A DNA stretch of 64,000 nucleotides from positions 310,001 to 374,000 of the forward strand of contig NZ_JAHKPH010000011.1 of NCBI RefSeq assembly GCF_018860385.1, read 5' to 3'. The translations under genes were made by a program, and so were the position numbers. Within the stretch, counting starts at the first letter, position 1, and every line of letters begins with the position of its first letter. This DNA comes from Reinekea forsetii (GTDB lineage Bacteria > Pseudomonadota > Gammaproteobacteria > Pseudomonadales > Natronospirillaceae). This document shows, one piece after another, positions 7,699 through 17,038 of this stretch. A model generated the notes under the pieces. The model had not been told where the DNA came from. It did no database searches and was given only the letters and a program-made list of their open reading frames with translations.

Positions 7699-9213
7699 TT
7701 AAGAGACTTCTTTAGCCGCAATTTTAGCCGCCCAAGTTTGCGGCCCAGTACGGTGAACCGATTCCCCATTGGTATCCACTGCAAGCGTCACCGGCATTTC
7801 ATCCAGTTCGAACTCGTAAATCGCTTCCATACCTAAATCTTCGAAGGCGACAACCTTTGCACTTCGAATGGCTTTAGAGACTAAATACGCCGCACCACCA
7901 ACTGCCATCATGTAGGTAGCTTTGTGCTTTTTAATGGCTTCTAAGGCAATAGGACCACGCTCTGCTTTACCTACCATGCCAATTAGTCCGGTATGTTCTA
8001 AAACAGTGTCGGTAAATTTATCCATGCGAGTGGCCGTAGTTGGGCCAGCAGGACCAACGGCTTCGTCACGCACGGCATCAACTGGACCCACGTAATAAAT
8101 GACTTTATTGGTCAAATCAACGGGCAGTTTTTCACCCTTATTGATCATGTCTACCATGCGTTTGTGCGCAGCGTCTCGGCCTGTGTACATTTTACCTGAA
8201 AGCAATAACGTTTCGCCCGGTTTCCAATCAAGCATGTCGTCTTTTTTCAAGGTATCTAAATTTACCTTGCGTGCAGAAGGGCCAGCTTCCCAAACAATAT
8301 CTGGCCAATCTGACATTTTAGGTGCCGGTAGCTCAGCAACACCGCTGCCATCTAATACAAAATGCGCATGACGTGTGGCAGCACAGTTAGGAATAATGGC
8401 CACAGGTTTGTTGGCGGCATGGGTTGGAGCATCGACTACTTTTACGTCGAGCACGGTGGTTAAACCGCCTAAGCCCTGTGCACCAATGCCGAGTTTATTT
8501 ACTTTTTCAAACAACTCTAAACGCAGTTCTTCAGAACGGTTTGAGGCGCCCCGTGCTTGCAGTTCTTGAATGTTGATCGGATCCATGAGCGATTCTTTCG
8601 CCATGATCATGGCTTTTTCGGCCGTGCCGCCAATGCCTATGCCCAACATGCCCGGAGGACACCAACCAGCGCCCATTTCTGGGACAACTTTTAATACCCA
8701 ATCAACGATTGAATCGGAAGGGTTTAACATCGCAAATTTGGTTTTAGCTTCACTGCCGCCGCCTTTTGCAGCCACCTGTACATCGATGGTGTTGCCCGGT
8801 ACCAATTGGGTGTGTATAACCGCAGGCGTATTGTCTTTGGTGTTGGCACGCGCACCGTCAGGATCGGCTAGAATAGAAGCACGCAAAACGTTATCAGGGT
8901 GCAAATAGGCACGACGAACACCTTCGTTCACCATGTCTTCAACTCCCATGGTGGCATCGCCAAATTGTACATCCATGCCTATTTTCAAAAACACGGTCAC
9001 AATACCGGTGTCCTGACAAATAGGGCGGTGACCTTCAGCGCACATGCGGCTGTTGATCAATATTTGCGCCATAGCGTCTTTTGCAGCCGGAGACTCTTCT
9101 CGCAAATAGGCTTCGTGTACGGCATCGATAAAATCTTTTGGGTGGTAATAAGAAATGTATTGCAGTGCATCGGCAACACTTTGAATGAGATCTTCTTGTT
9201 TAATTTGGGTCAT
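7699..9213 (-). CDS. Fumarate hydratase, class I (4Fe-4S)
   Basis: Oxygen-sensitive iron-sulfur fumarase that hydrates fumarate to malate in the TCA cycle. It is 504 residues, with the alpha domain first and the beta domain (from about 330) fused behind it, as in FumA/FumB. The three cluster cysteines are visible: C66 in RPICQDTG, C185 in GWCPPGML, and C277 in IPNCAATRH. The beta-domain motif GPAGPTTATRMDKF binds the substrate. It is a monocistronic minus-strand gene with its own terminator and diverges from an enoyl-CoA hydratase gene. Confidence 0.95.
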   Translation of the reverse strand: MTQIKQEDLIQSVADALQYISYYHPKDFIDAVHEAYLREESPAAKDAMAQILINSRMCAEGHRPICQDTGIVTVFLKIGMDVQFGDATMGVEDMVNEGVRRAYLHPDNVLRASILADPDGARANTKDNTPAVIHTQLVPGNTIDVQVAAKGGGSEAKTKFAMLNPSDSIVDWVLKVVPEMGAGWCPPGMLGIGIGGTAEKAMIMAKESLMDPINIQELQARGASNRSEELRLELFEKVNKLGIGAQGLGGLTTVLDVKVVDAPTHAANKPVAIIPNCAATRHAHFVLDGSGVAELPAPKMSDWPDIVWEAGPSARKVNLDTLKKDDMLDWKPGETLLLSGKMYTGRDAAHKRMVDMINKGEKLPVDLTNKVIYYVGPVDAVRDEAVGPAGPTTATRMDKFTDTVLEHTGLIGMVGKAERGPIALEAIKKHKATYMMAVGGAAYLVSKAIRSAKVVAFEDLGMEAIYEFELDEMPVTLAVDTNGESVHRTGPQTWAAKIAAKEVS

Positions 9214-9378
9214 TACTCGCTCCTGCCTGAGTTCATTGGGCTTTAGCGGGAAGTGTACACCAAAATGCGCGCTTTCGGGGTGGTTGTATAGTGAATATTC
9301 GACGAATTTATAAGGTCATGGCTTGCAAAATTAAAACGCTCGTTTAAATTGAGGTGTAAATGTTTAGAGAGATTCGAT

Positions 9379-10119
9379 ATGTCCGATATCAATATCAATA
9401 CGGCTCAGGGTGTAATGGAGATTCAATTTAACCGCCCCGATAAAAAGAATGCTATAACCGAGCAGATGTACAAAGAACTGACGGCGGCGTTTATCGATGC
9501 TCGCAAAAACGATGCCGTGCAAGTGGTGTTAATGTCCGGGCAAAAATCTTGCTTTACCGCCGGCAACGATTTAGCTGATTTTATGCAACACCCACCTGAA
9601 GATGATGATGCGCCAGTATTTCAGTTTTTAATGACCATGGCCGATTTCCCAAAACCAGTGATTGCCGCTGTAAATGGCGCGGCTGTGGGCATAGGTACCA
9701 CACTCTTGCTGCATTGCGATCTAGTGTTTTGTGGCGAAAACGCCAAGTTCCAAATGCCTTTTGTAAATCTTGGCTTGGTTCCTGAATTTGCCAGTTCCTA
9801 CTTATTACCATTGCGAGTTGGGCATGCTAAAGCGAGTGAGTGGTTACTGACCGGGAAAATGTTTGGCGCTCATGAAGCTAAAGAGGCTGGGTTGATCAAC
9901 GAAGTGTACAGCGATGAAACATTTTTCAGTGCTGCGTTACAACAAGCTCAAGGCATTGCAAAGTTGCCCACTGAATCTGTTCGTATTACCAAAAAATTAA
10001 TGAAACAAACCTACATGTCTAAAACGTTACAAACCATCGATGAAGAAGGGGCGTTGTTTCGAAAGCGCTTAGAGAGCGACGACTTTAAAAATGCGGTATC
10101 CGCATTTTTTAATAAGTAA
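9379..10119 (+). CDS. Enoyl-CoA hydratase/isomerase family protein
   Basis: Crotonase-fold enzyme of 246 residues. The oxyanion-hole segments CFTAGNDLADF and NGAAVGIGTTLLLHCDLV are clear, and the second half carries FVNLGLVPEFASS with a glutamate in the active-site position. The family hydrates or isomerises enoyl-CoA thioesters, mostly in fatty-acid or amino-acid degradation; the exact substrate is not determinable. I start at the ATG at 9379, where MSDININT begins the fold and a purine-rich AGAGAG precedes it; an upstream start at 9349 would add ten atypical residues. It converges with the next gene 10 bp away. Confidence 0.88.
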   Translation: MSDININTAQGVMEIQFNRPDKKNAITEQMYKELTAAFIDARKNDAVQVVLMSGQKSCFTAGNDLADFMQHPPEDDDAPVFQFLMTMADFPKPVIAAVNGAAVGIGTTLLLHCDLVFCGENAKFQMPFVNLGLVPEFASSYLLPLRVGHAKASEWLLTGKMFGAHEAKEAGLINEVYSDETFFSAALQQAQGIAKLPTESVRITKKLMKQTYMSKTLQTIDEEGALFRKRLESDDFKNAVSAFFNK

Positions 10120-10129
10120 CTAGAATCTT

Positions 10130-11671
10130 TTATTGGCTGGCCGTGGTGGGTATTTTTTTATTTACCTCGGTCCAGCTTGATTGTTGAAAAACATGCCATT
10201 TTGGCCGCTTGTACGACCCTAAAAACGCTTGCTCGGTAGATTCATAAGCAACGCCGGCCTTTTCATTGCTATCTATAAACATAACCAATTCTATTTGCTG
10301 TTGATCGGTATTGCGCGTTTGTTCAAACCACAGGGCAATTTCATTCGGCGTCAGCATTTTTTTACCGGCGACTAAATTAACGGGAAATGTAATGCCATTT
10401 TGTTGCGGAGTGGTTTGATACGCTTTGAAAATAAGTTCACTACACACCATCGCAGTGTCACTGTCAAAATCGAAATGGAAATCGTAGGGTTTTCCTGTAT
10501 AGGTGAATGAGCCTTGAATGGCTTTAGCAATATCGAGTCTTGAAACGTTTGGTCTGAAAATGGCGGCACCGTCGGCATCGAGAGAAGACTCTATCGAGTT
10601 AAAAATGACACCGGGGTTTAACGCCTCGATGACTCTGATCTCGCCGTTCTCATCAAAGCCTGAATGGTTTCGGTACATTTCGCTGGTTGCCAGTAGTAGG
10701 TCTTCAAACTTGCCCGAGGCAATGCCTTGGCTTAACACCCATGCGGTAATTTCAGGGCTGTTAAAAAATTCAGCTCGCTCCTGTTTTGTACCTATATACA
10801 GCGCCGAATGTGTCCAAAAGCCGGGAATACCTAAGTTGGTCATGCGCCATTCTTTACGAGTTATAAAGAAATCACCAGGCTGAAAACTGCGACTGAAACT
10901 GAGTGCTTGTTCTGGCGTGATAAGTGTGCGCCCGATGCGCCAAAATTTCACTTTACCCATGCCCCAAGCAACATTTTTTTGCAAAGGGTACCAGCCTTTA
11001 TATAGCGTACTTTTAAACCAAGAGACACTCTGATGTGTGAGTAACCCAAAGCGATTCATTTTACTGATCGCAAGACGGTCTTCCCATAGCGCTTGATCAA
11101 GTGTGCTGGCGGGTGAAAAGCTGGCAATTGAGCGTGCGTTTAAATCATCAAACCTATCGGTCTTCCAATCACTGAGCATTACCTGTTTGAGCTTTTTGTA
11201 ACTGTTCTTTTTAAGCTTTACTTCAGGGTGCTCTTTGTTCAGCCATTTTACAATTTCAGGGTCTTGATCGACGCGGCTAATAAACTCAAGTGCAAATCGA
11301 TAGTGGGCATTAAACGCCAACTGATGACGCTTATATTGATCTTTTGTATTTATACCAGAATGCTTATTGATGGCTGCTGATTGATCGGCCAGTTGATTCA
11401 GTGTGGCTAAATAATCCAAATACAATATCCATAAATCTTTTACTTGTTGACGCTCTAAACGAGATAGTACGGACGTGTGTTTGGGAGGGCGATTAAAAAT
11501 TTCTGGGCGTTCATCGATATAGGCCATTATGTTATTTAAACCCGATCGTTGAATTTGAATAGCTTGTAAAAATGAATCGGGCTCGTTTTTAGGTTCGCTG
11601 CTGCTGGCCAGTGGTGACAAGGCCACCACGAACAATAGAGAAAGAGTCGTAATTAACGTTTTAACACTCAA
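10130..11671 (-). CDS. Exported YiiX/YebB-like permuted NlpC/P60 hydrolase
   Basis: A 513-residue protein with an N-terminal signal peptide (hydrophobic 5-24). The catalytic region is circularly permuted papain-like: the histidine comes first (H288 in WTHSALYIG) and the cysteine later (C410 in AMVCSELIFKAY), with an acidic VIEA (E349) between. The GDFFITR segment before the histidine is also typical. Members cleave amide or ester bonds in peptidoglycan or lipids. The first ~250 residues are helical and unassigned. Its ATG overlaps the sbcB stop as ATGA, so the two are translationally coupled, an unexpected pairing. Confidence 0.8.
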   Translation of the reverse strand: MSVKTLITTLSLLFVVALSPLASSSEPKNEPDSFLQAIQIQRSGLNNIMAYIDERPEIFNRPPKHTSVLSRLERQQVKDLWILYLDYLATLNQLADQSAAINKHSGINTKDQYKRHQLAFNAHYRFALEFISRVDQDPEIVKWLNKEHPEVKLKKNSYKKLKQVMLSDWKTDRFDDLNARSIASFSPASTLDQALWEDRLAISKMNRFGLLTHQSVSWFKSTLYKGWYPLQKNVAWGMGKVKFWRIGRTLITPEQALSFSRSFQPGDFFITRKEWRMTNLGIPGFWTHSALYIGTKQERAEFFNSPEITAWVLSQGIASGKFEDLLLATSEMYRNHSGFDENGEIRVIEALNPGVIFNSIESSLDADGAAIFRPNVSRLDIAKAIQGSFTYTGKPYDFHFDFDSDTAMVCSELIFKAYQTTPQQNGITFPVNLVAGKKMLTPNEIALWFEQTRNTDQQQIELVMFIDSNEKAGVAYESTEQAFLGSYKRPKWHVFQQSSWTEVNKKIPTTASQ

Positions 11672-13179
11672 AATAAATCCAGTTGTTCATCTAACTCAGC
11701 CTTCCCTTCAGTTGATCCAAACCAATTTTTTTGCAGCTGTTGCAGGTAGGTTTGAGTGTCGAGTAATCCGGAATGGCCGCTATGTTTATCCAATAAGGTC
11801 TTTAGTTTGTCTAATGCAGCGTCAACAGTCAATTTTTGACCAAGATTTGGGAGCGTCAGTGCTTTTTTACGCTGATTTCGCCACTTTTCGAGCTGTTCTG
11901 GCAATAAAACGTTGGGAAAGTGACGTCCTAATATATTTTCTACCAAAGGCTCTAAGCGAGCGTCATTAAAATGGTGTGCTTCTGCTATCCAGTTTTCCAT
12001 GGCAAGTTTGCCAAATGCCATCTCATTTAATAAGGCTCGATCTTTGTTGCCAATGAAACCATCGTAGAGCAAATGTTCAGGGTCTTTTTCTTGCTCCTCG
12101 TCATCGTAACGTCGAGTTTGGCTCATCACTTCTTGCGCAAGCTCCACATAACGTTGGTTTTGTGCAACGGTTGCGGCGTAGCCAGTAATTTCGTCTATAT
12201 CTATGCCAAGGTTTTCAGCTAGCTCAGGGGTTAATGATTTAAACGGTGCGATCATGGGGCTTTTGTTTAAGTGAATTGTGCGCAATGGCGGCCGACTAAT
12301 GCCTTCCGGAAGGTCGTCGGTTTTACTGTATAGCCATTGCTGTAATTCTTCAGCGCTGTAATCGAGTAGCCAAGCAGGGTTGTGACGAATGTCTATGACT
12401 ACAACCTCATTGGCTCTATCTGGGTGTACAAACAAAGGTACTTCGATACCCATGCAATGTTCGGATGCTGCTATTTTCCCAGTAAAGTGCAGGTGGTGCG
12501 TACGGTTTACTAGGTCTAGCTGGGCGCGTGCTTCGTGTTTCGAACGTAAGCTAAACGCAAAATTAAACAGCTTGGGGTTGGCTTCTTTTAAAAGTCGAGC
12601 AAAGCTAATGGTAGCTTGAACATCGCTCACGGCATCGTGCGCGTTTTCGTGTGCTAAGCCGTTCTCCGCTGTTAAATGTTCCAGTTTAAATGAGGGCGAG
12701 CCGTTTTCATGCTGTGGCCATTTAATACCCTCAGGACGCAGGGCGGCATACATACGCACGACATCGAGAATGTCCCAGCGAGAATTACCGTTTTGCCATT
12801 CGCGCGCATAAGGGTCTAACAAATTGCGATAAAACAAATAGCGTGTACATTCATCGTCAAAGCGAATGGTGTTGTAGCCAACGCTGCAAGTGCCTGGTTT
12901 TGACATGAGGCGATATATTTCATGGGCAAAATCCCATTCGTTGAGACCGTTTTGTTCAACTTCAAGTGGCGATAAACCGGTAATTAGTACCGCTTCAGGG
13001 TCTATGACGGTATCTGCGGGTGGCTTGCAGAATAGATTAATCGGCTCACCAATGGGGTTTAGGTCTAAATCGGTTCTGATCGCAGCAAACTGACAGATTC
13101 GGTCTCGCCTAGGGTCTACACCCCAAGTTTCGTAATCGTACCAAAGTAATGTGGGTTCACTGGAGAATTTTTGATTCAT
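11668..13179 (-). CDS. sbcB: Exodeoxyribonuclease I
   Basis: Degrades single-stranded DNA 3' to 5'; acts in mismatch repair and recombination. About 503 residues, near E. coli ExoI (475). The DnaQ-like exonuclease domain shows the DEDDh residues: D15 and E17 in WYDYETWG, D108 in IRFDDEC, H181 and D186 in NAHDAVSD. The rest covers the SH3-like and C-terminal helical domains. I chose the ATG at 13179 because MNQKFSSEPTLLWYDYE matches the expected N-terminus; an upstream start (13257) would add 26 residues. It is coupled to the downstream hydrolase gene by a 4-bp overlap. Confidence 0.95.
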   Translation of the reverse strand: MNQKFSSEPTLLWYDYETWGVDPRRDRICQFAAIRTDLDLNPIGEPINLFCKPPADTVIDPEAVLITGLSPLEVEQNGLNEWDFAHEIYRLMSKPGTCSVGYNTIRFDDECTRYLFYRNLLDPYAREWQNGNSRWDILDVVRMYAALRPEGIKWPQHENGSPSFKLEHLTAENGLAHENAHDAVSDVQATISFARLLKEANPKLFNFAFSLRSKHEARAQLDLVNRTHHLHFTGKIAASEHCMGIEVPLFVHPDRANEVVVIDIRHNPAWLLDYSAEELQQWLYSKTDDLPEGISRPPLRTIHLNKSPMIAPFKSLTPELAENLGIDIDEITGYAATVAQNQRYVELAQEVMSQTRRYDDEEQEKDPEHLLYDGFIGNKDRALLNEMAFGKLAMENWIAEAHHFNDARLEPLVENILGRHFPNVLLPEQLEKWRNQRKKALTLPNLGQKLTVDAALDKLKTLLDKHSGHSGLLDTQTYLQQLQKNWFGSTEGKAELDEQLDLF

Positions 13180-13320
13180 GCCTACTTGTATCCTGTTCCG
13201 CACGGTGCTAGAAAGGGGGTATGCTAACGTTTTCCTGTCATTCGTGACAGTTTCCAACGCAAATAGTGGTTTATTTCAACGCTAGAGGCGTTAGGTTTTG
13301 TTAATTTAAGGAGTTTACTC

Positions 13321-16074
13321 GTGTTTCAAAAGTTATTTGGTCGTAAAAAAACCTCTGCAAAGCAAGTCGCTACCTCGCCGGTTGTAAAGCCAGCCGCTAC
13401 CGTCGTGCTAACTTCGCCTGAACAATTGGCCGACGATATTAAAGCCGCTGAAGGTAAGCGAAAACACAGTTTAATGATGCAGTTGGCCAAACTCATCGAA
13501 AACGATGAAAACCTGCTAAACACCCTAAGCAATTCATTACCGGAAAACGAACTGCTTATGCTGCAGCTTCACTTTACCAAAGTAGAGCCGCAAACGCTGG
13601 CCAGCGACACATTACAGGAGATAGCATGCGAAGGTTTTAACGCATCAGTTCGCCAAGTGGCCGCGTTGAATATCAATGAAGAAAGCGTGCTTGTAAGTGT
13701 GATGCAGCGAGTAAAAGCTAAAGACAAAACCGTGCATCGCATTGTAAAAAACAAGTTAGAAGCCTTACAGCAAGCCGCTAAAGCAGAGCAAGCATTGCTC
13801 GATAAACAGCAGGCTGTTATTGCAGCATTGGAGCAACTCGCAAAAGCCAGCTTTGACCCAATGTACGAAGCCAAACATCGCGGTTTAGTTGATCAGTGGG
13901 GGCAATGTGGCACTCTTTGTTCTGAACAGGTGCAAAGCCAATATGAAACAGCCAATAAAGCTGTTCAAGCTCGTTTAGAAGAAGAAAAAGCCAAGACTGA
14001 ACCGGAGCAACACACAACAGAAGAACCCACTCATGCTGAGTTCGAACCAAAAAATGATCAGTTACAGAGTGATGAAAGTTTACCCGAGGTAGAAGAAGGT
14101 GAGCAATCGGAGCAACGACAGGCGATTCTAAACACTTTGCTCGAAGACTTAGCCGGTTGCATTGAAGATGGCGATTACACCGAGCAAGCCGTAACCCAAA
14201 GCCAGCATTTCTTGACGGGCTTACAGCATCAATGGCGTGAAACCGAGCAAGTTAGCACGCCGACTAAAACTGAAAACCAAGCCTTTCATAAAGCATGTAC
14301 GGCTTACGAAGTGGGTTTAGCCAAATTACAAAGCTTACTGGCAGAGCATAATGGTTACGAAGGTTTAATGGCCGCCGTAAAAGAAGAATCAAATAAAGGG
14401 CTCATGAGTGAACTAGAGCACTGGGTGCAAGATATTGAGCCCGTGCTTGGCGATAAAACGCCAGCCATGCTAGCAACTATAAAACAAGCGTTGAAAGACC
14501 ACGAGGCGACATTGGCTAAGCACCGCCAACAAGAAATTGATCAAGTACGCGCAATAAGAGGGCAAATTCGGCGTTGCCAATCGGCCATTGAAGAGGGCTC
14601 TATCCGACGAGCTTCAGGCTTGTATCAAGGCGTAGAAGAAAAAATAGCGGGTTTTGATTTTTCACATCATGCAGGTCTAAAAAAGTTACTCGATGAAACC
14701 ACCGAAGCGTTAGAAAAACTGCGCGACTGGCAAAGTTACGCTGTACTGCCCAAAAAAGAAGCATTGATAAAAAAAATGGGTGCCTTAGTGCAACAATCGG
14801 TGCCACCTGAAGAGCGTGCTAAGTCTATTCGAGACATGCAAGAAGAGTGGAAGTTGCTTAGTCGAGGCTTGCAAAACCGTCAGCAAGATTTATGGGAGTC
14901 TTTTCATGAGTTGGCTCAGCAGGCGTATGAGCCATGCAAAGAATACTATGCCGAGCAAAGACACTTGCGCGAAGTAAATTTAGAAAAGCGCAAAGAGGTG
15001 GTGGAGCAACTTAGTAAATATTCGGCCATGATTGATTGGAGCTCGCCCGATTTAAAAGAGATTGATCGGGTGCTACAAGCAGCACGAAACGATTGGCGCC
15101 ATTACTCGCCGGTCGATCGAGCCGCCAGTAAAAACGTTCAAAAGCAGTTTGATACATTGCATCAAGGGTTGTTCAATCAGCTGGTTAAAGAGCAATCGGT
15201 TTTTAAAGAGCAAAAGCAAGCCATTATTGATAAAGCAAAGTCTCTGCTCGATCTAGACGATGTGAAAAAAGCGACCGGCGAAGCGAAAAAGCTACAACAA
15301 GAGTGGAAAAAAGCTGGAGTTGTATCACGTAAAGACGAGCAAAAGCTGTGGAAAGAGTTTCGCGAAGTTTGTGACGCGCTTTTTGCCAAACGCGATGAGC
15401 AAAGCGTGCAATTTAAAGCCGAACTAGAAACAAACCGTGAGCAAGCTGAGGCTGTGTTGACCAGCTTAGAAGGGCTGATTCATTCTGAAACACCCGAAGC
15501 CGATCAATCGGTATTCGAGAATCTTAAATCTGAATACGAGCAGTTGGGTACATTGCCAAAAGAGCACTACCCAGCCTTAAATAAGCGTTTTAAGGCAGCC
15601 TGCGAAGCTTTTAATGCCGTAGCGAACTCTGCAAAACGTGCCAGCGCAGACGCCCACTGGCAAGCCATCATTAAATGGGTGAAAGCCGCTCGCTTCGACA
15701 ATCTAAGTGCAGAAACACTAGCAGAGCAATGGCAAGCAATAAAAGTACCGAGCCCAGCCAAAGGCTTATTTGAGGTACAGAACCAATGGCAAAACCCGGT
15801 AGATGAGTTTAACCAAGCGGTTATGCATGAGAAAACACTCGATATAGAGATTTTAGTCGGCGCGGAAAGCCCAGCTGAAGACGCACAGATGCGAATGAAT
15901 CTACAAGTTCGAAAGTTGTCTGATGGTTTAGGCCAACAAATAACGCCTGCGTTGGTTCATCAAAGTGTTGTTGAATGGTTGACCATTGGGTCAGTAGATA
16001 AGGGCACCTACGAGCAATTTGAAGCCAGAATGCTAGCGGCTAGGAACCAGTATTTATCGAAAAATCTTAAATAA
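13321..16074 (+). CDS. DUF349 domain protein, 917 residues
   Basis: A long, highly charged, largely alpha-helical cytoplasmic protein with repeated DUF349 units from about 400 to 780, seen as recurring W-Y/R-x-G patterns such as QEEWKLLSRGLQNRQQDLW and QQEWKKAGVVSRKDEQKLW. An acidic low-complexity stretch (about 225-262) separates a helical N-terminal region from the repeats. The start is GTG with GGAG at 13310-13313. Function is not established for the family; a coiled-coil scaffold role is only a guess. It is divergent from sbcB and precedes the tRNA operon. Confidence 0.85.
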   Translation: MFQKLFGRKKTSAKQVATSPVVKPAATVVLTSPEQLADDIKAAEGKRKHSLMMQLAKLIENDENLLNTLSNSLPENELLMLQLHFTKVEPQTLASDTLQEIACEGFNASVRQVAALNINEESVLVSVMQRVKAKDKTVHRIVKNKLEALQQAAKAEQALLDKQQAVIAALEQLAKASFDPMYEAKHRGLVDQWGQCGTLCSEQVQSQYETANKAVQARLEEEKAKTEPEQHTTEEPTHAEFEPKNDQLQSDESLPEVEEGEQSEQRQAILNTLLEDLAGCIEDGDYTEQAVTQSQHFLTGLQHQWRETEQVSTPTKTENQAFHKACTAYEVGLAKLQSLLAEHNGYEGLMAAVKEESNKGLMSELEHWVQDIEPVLGDKTPAMLATIKQALKDHEATLAKHRQQEIDQVRAIRGQIRRCQSAIEEGSIRRASGLYQGVEEKIAGFDFSHHAGLKKLLDETTEALEKLRDWQSYAVLPKKEALIKKMGALVQQSVPPEERAKSIRDMQEEWKLLSRGLQNRQQDLWESFHELAQQAYEPCKEYYAEQRHLREVNLEKRKEVVEQLSKYSAMIDWSSPDLKEIDRVLQAARNDWRHYSPVDRAASKNVQKQFDTLHQGLFNQLVKEQSVFKEQKQAIIDKAKSLLDLDDVKKATGEAKKLQQEWKKAGVVSRKDEQKLWKEFREVCDALFAKRDEQSVQFKAELETNREQAEAVLTSLEGLIHSETPEADQSVFENLKSEYEQLGTLPKEHYPALNKRFKAACEAFNAVANSAKRASADAHWQAIIKWVKAARFDNLSAETLAEQWQAIKVPSPAKGLFEVQNQWQNPVDEFNQAVMHEKTLDIEILVGAESPAEDAQMRMNLQVRKLSDGLGQQITPALVHQSVVEWLTIGSVDKGTYEQFEARMLAARNQYLSKNLK

Positions 16075-16087
16075 ATCAAAAAGTTAG

Positions 16088-16124
16088 TTGACTTGGATCT
16101 ATAAGTCATTATTATGCGCCCCCG
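16088..16124 (+). promoter_or_regulatory. Promoter of the initiator tRNA operon, stringent type
   Basis: TTGACT at 16088-16093, a 16-bp spacer, and TATTAT at 16110-16115, immediately followed by the GC-rich discriminator GCGCCCCCG. A GC-rich discriminator is the usual mark of stable-RNA promoters inhibited by ppGpp and DksA. Transcription would start near 16122, about 47 bp before the first tRNA. Confidence 0.8.
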
Positions 16125-16168
16125 TTGAGAGGTAAAACATTAGCCAATCAACAAAACGACAAGTTTGA

Positions 16169-16245
<77 letters not shown>

Positions 16246-16310
16246 ATTACAACGTTCAGTAAGAATGGTTACTGAAGTTGAAAGTTTTAGAAAAAGTAAG
16301 ACCAGTTTGT

Positions 16311-16387
<77 letters not shown>

Positions 16388-16395
16388 CATTAAAG

Positions 16396-16428
16396 AAACC
16401 GTTAATCGAAAGATTAGCGGTTTTTTTT
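16396..16428 (+). terminator. Terminator 1 of the tRNA array
   Basis: Eleven-pair stem AACCGTTAATC/GATTAGCGGTT (one G-U pair) with a GAAA loop, and eight T. It is the first terminator after tRNA copy 2. Confidence 0.92.
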
Positions 16429-16530
16429 CGTCTGGTGGTTTTGTCGTAGAAGGGCCGAATTAGAACCGACGGCTTATTATATAGTCCAAATCTGGCCGCG
16501 AATCGTCGCACCGCCGCTACCAATTTAAGA

Positions 16531-16562
16531 AACCGTTAGTCGAAAGATTAGCGGTTTTTTTT
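16531..16562 (+). terminator. Terminator 2 of the tRNA array
   Basis: Same hairpin with AACCGTTAGTC on the left arm; the A-to-G change keeps pairing as G-U. GAAA loop and eight T. Confidence 0.9.
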
Positions 16563-16664
16563 CGTCTGGTGGTTTTGTCGTAGAAGGGCCGAATTAGAAC
16601 CGACGGCTTATTATATAGTCCAAATCCGGCCGCGAATCGTCGCACCGCCGCTACCAATTTAAGA

Positions 16665-16696
16665 AACCGTTAGTCGAAAGATTAGCGGTTTTTTTT
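16665..16696 (+). terminator. Terminator 3 of the tRNA array
   Basis: Identical in stem, GAAA loop and eight-T tail to terminator 2. Confidence 0.9.
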
Positions 16697-16798
16697 CGTC
16701 TGGTGGTTTTGTCGTAGAAGGACCGAATTAGAACCGACGGCTTATTATATAGTCCAAATCCGGCCGCGAATCGTCGCACCGCCGCTACCAATTTAAGA

Positions 16799-16829
16799 AA
16801 CCGTTAGTCGAAAGATTAGCGGTTTTTTT
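16799..16829 (+). terminator. Terminator 4 of the tRNA array
   Basis: Same stem and loop, with seven T in the tail. It is the last conserved hairpin before the array decays. Confidence 0.9.
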
Positions 16830-17038
16830 CGTCTGGTGGTTTTGTCGTAGAAGGACCGAATTAGAACCGACGGCTGTTTATAAGGTTGTCGCCGAATGCG
16901 GACCAGTCCGAATCCGCTAGGAATGCCGCTCCACTTGCATCGTTACATCGTCCCTACCTTAGAAATGTTAGCCTATGTATTCGGGAATAGGATTGCTACT
17001 TTGTTTTAAGAGAAGCGGCCTCGTCGAAGCGAATCTGG

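Larger units (their letters stand above)
16388..16933 (+). repeat. Tandem array: terminator plus tRNA-3'-end repeat units
   Basis: Directly after the second tRNA come three full units of 135, 134 and 134 bp ending at 16522, 16656 and 16790, and a fourth unit that diverges after about 85 bp and ends near 16933. Each unit begins with a GAAA-loop terminator hairpin, continues with an unassigned ~70 bp segment, and ends with TCCAAATCCGGCC, an insert, and CCGCTACCA, which resemble the T-loop and acceptor end of the preceding tRNA. Unit differences are graded: GGGCC in units 1-2 versus GGACC in 3-4, TCTGG only in unit 1. No open reading frame is evident. Confidence 0.92.

Noticed and set aside
16388..16933. 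CRISPR array or additional complete tRNA genes in the tandem repeats
   Set aside because: Repeats are contiguous 134-bp units without unique spacers, and the tRNA-like part lacks an anticodon arm and a paired T-stem.
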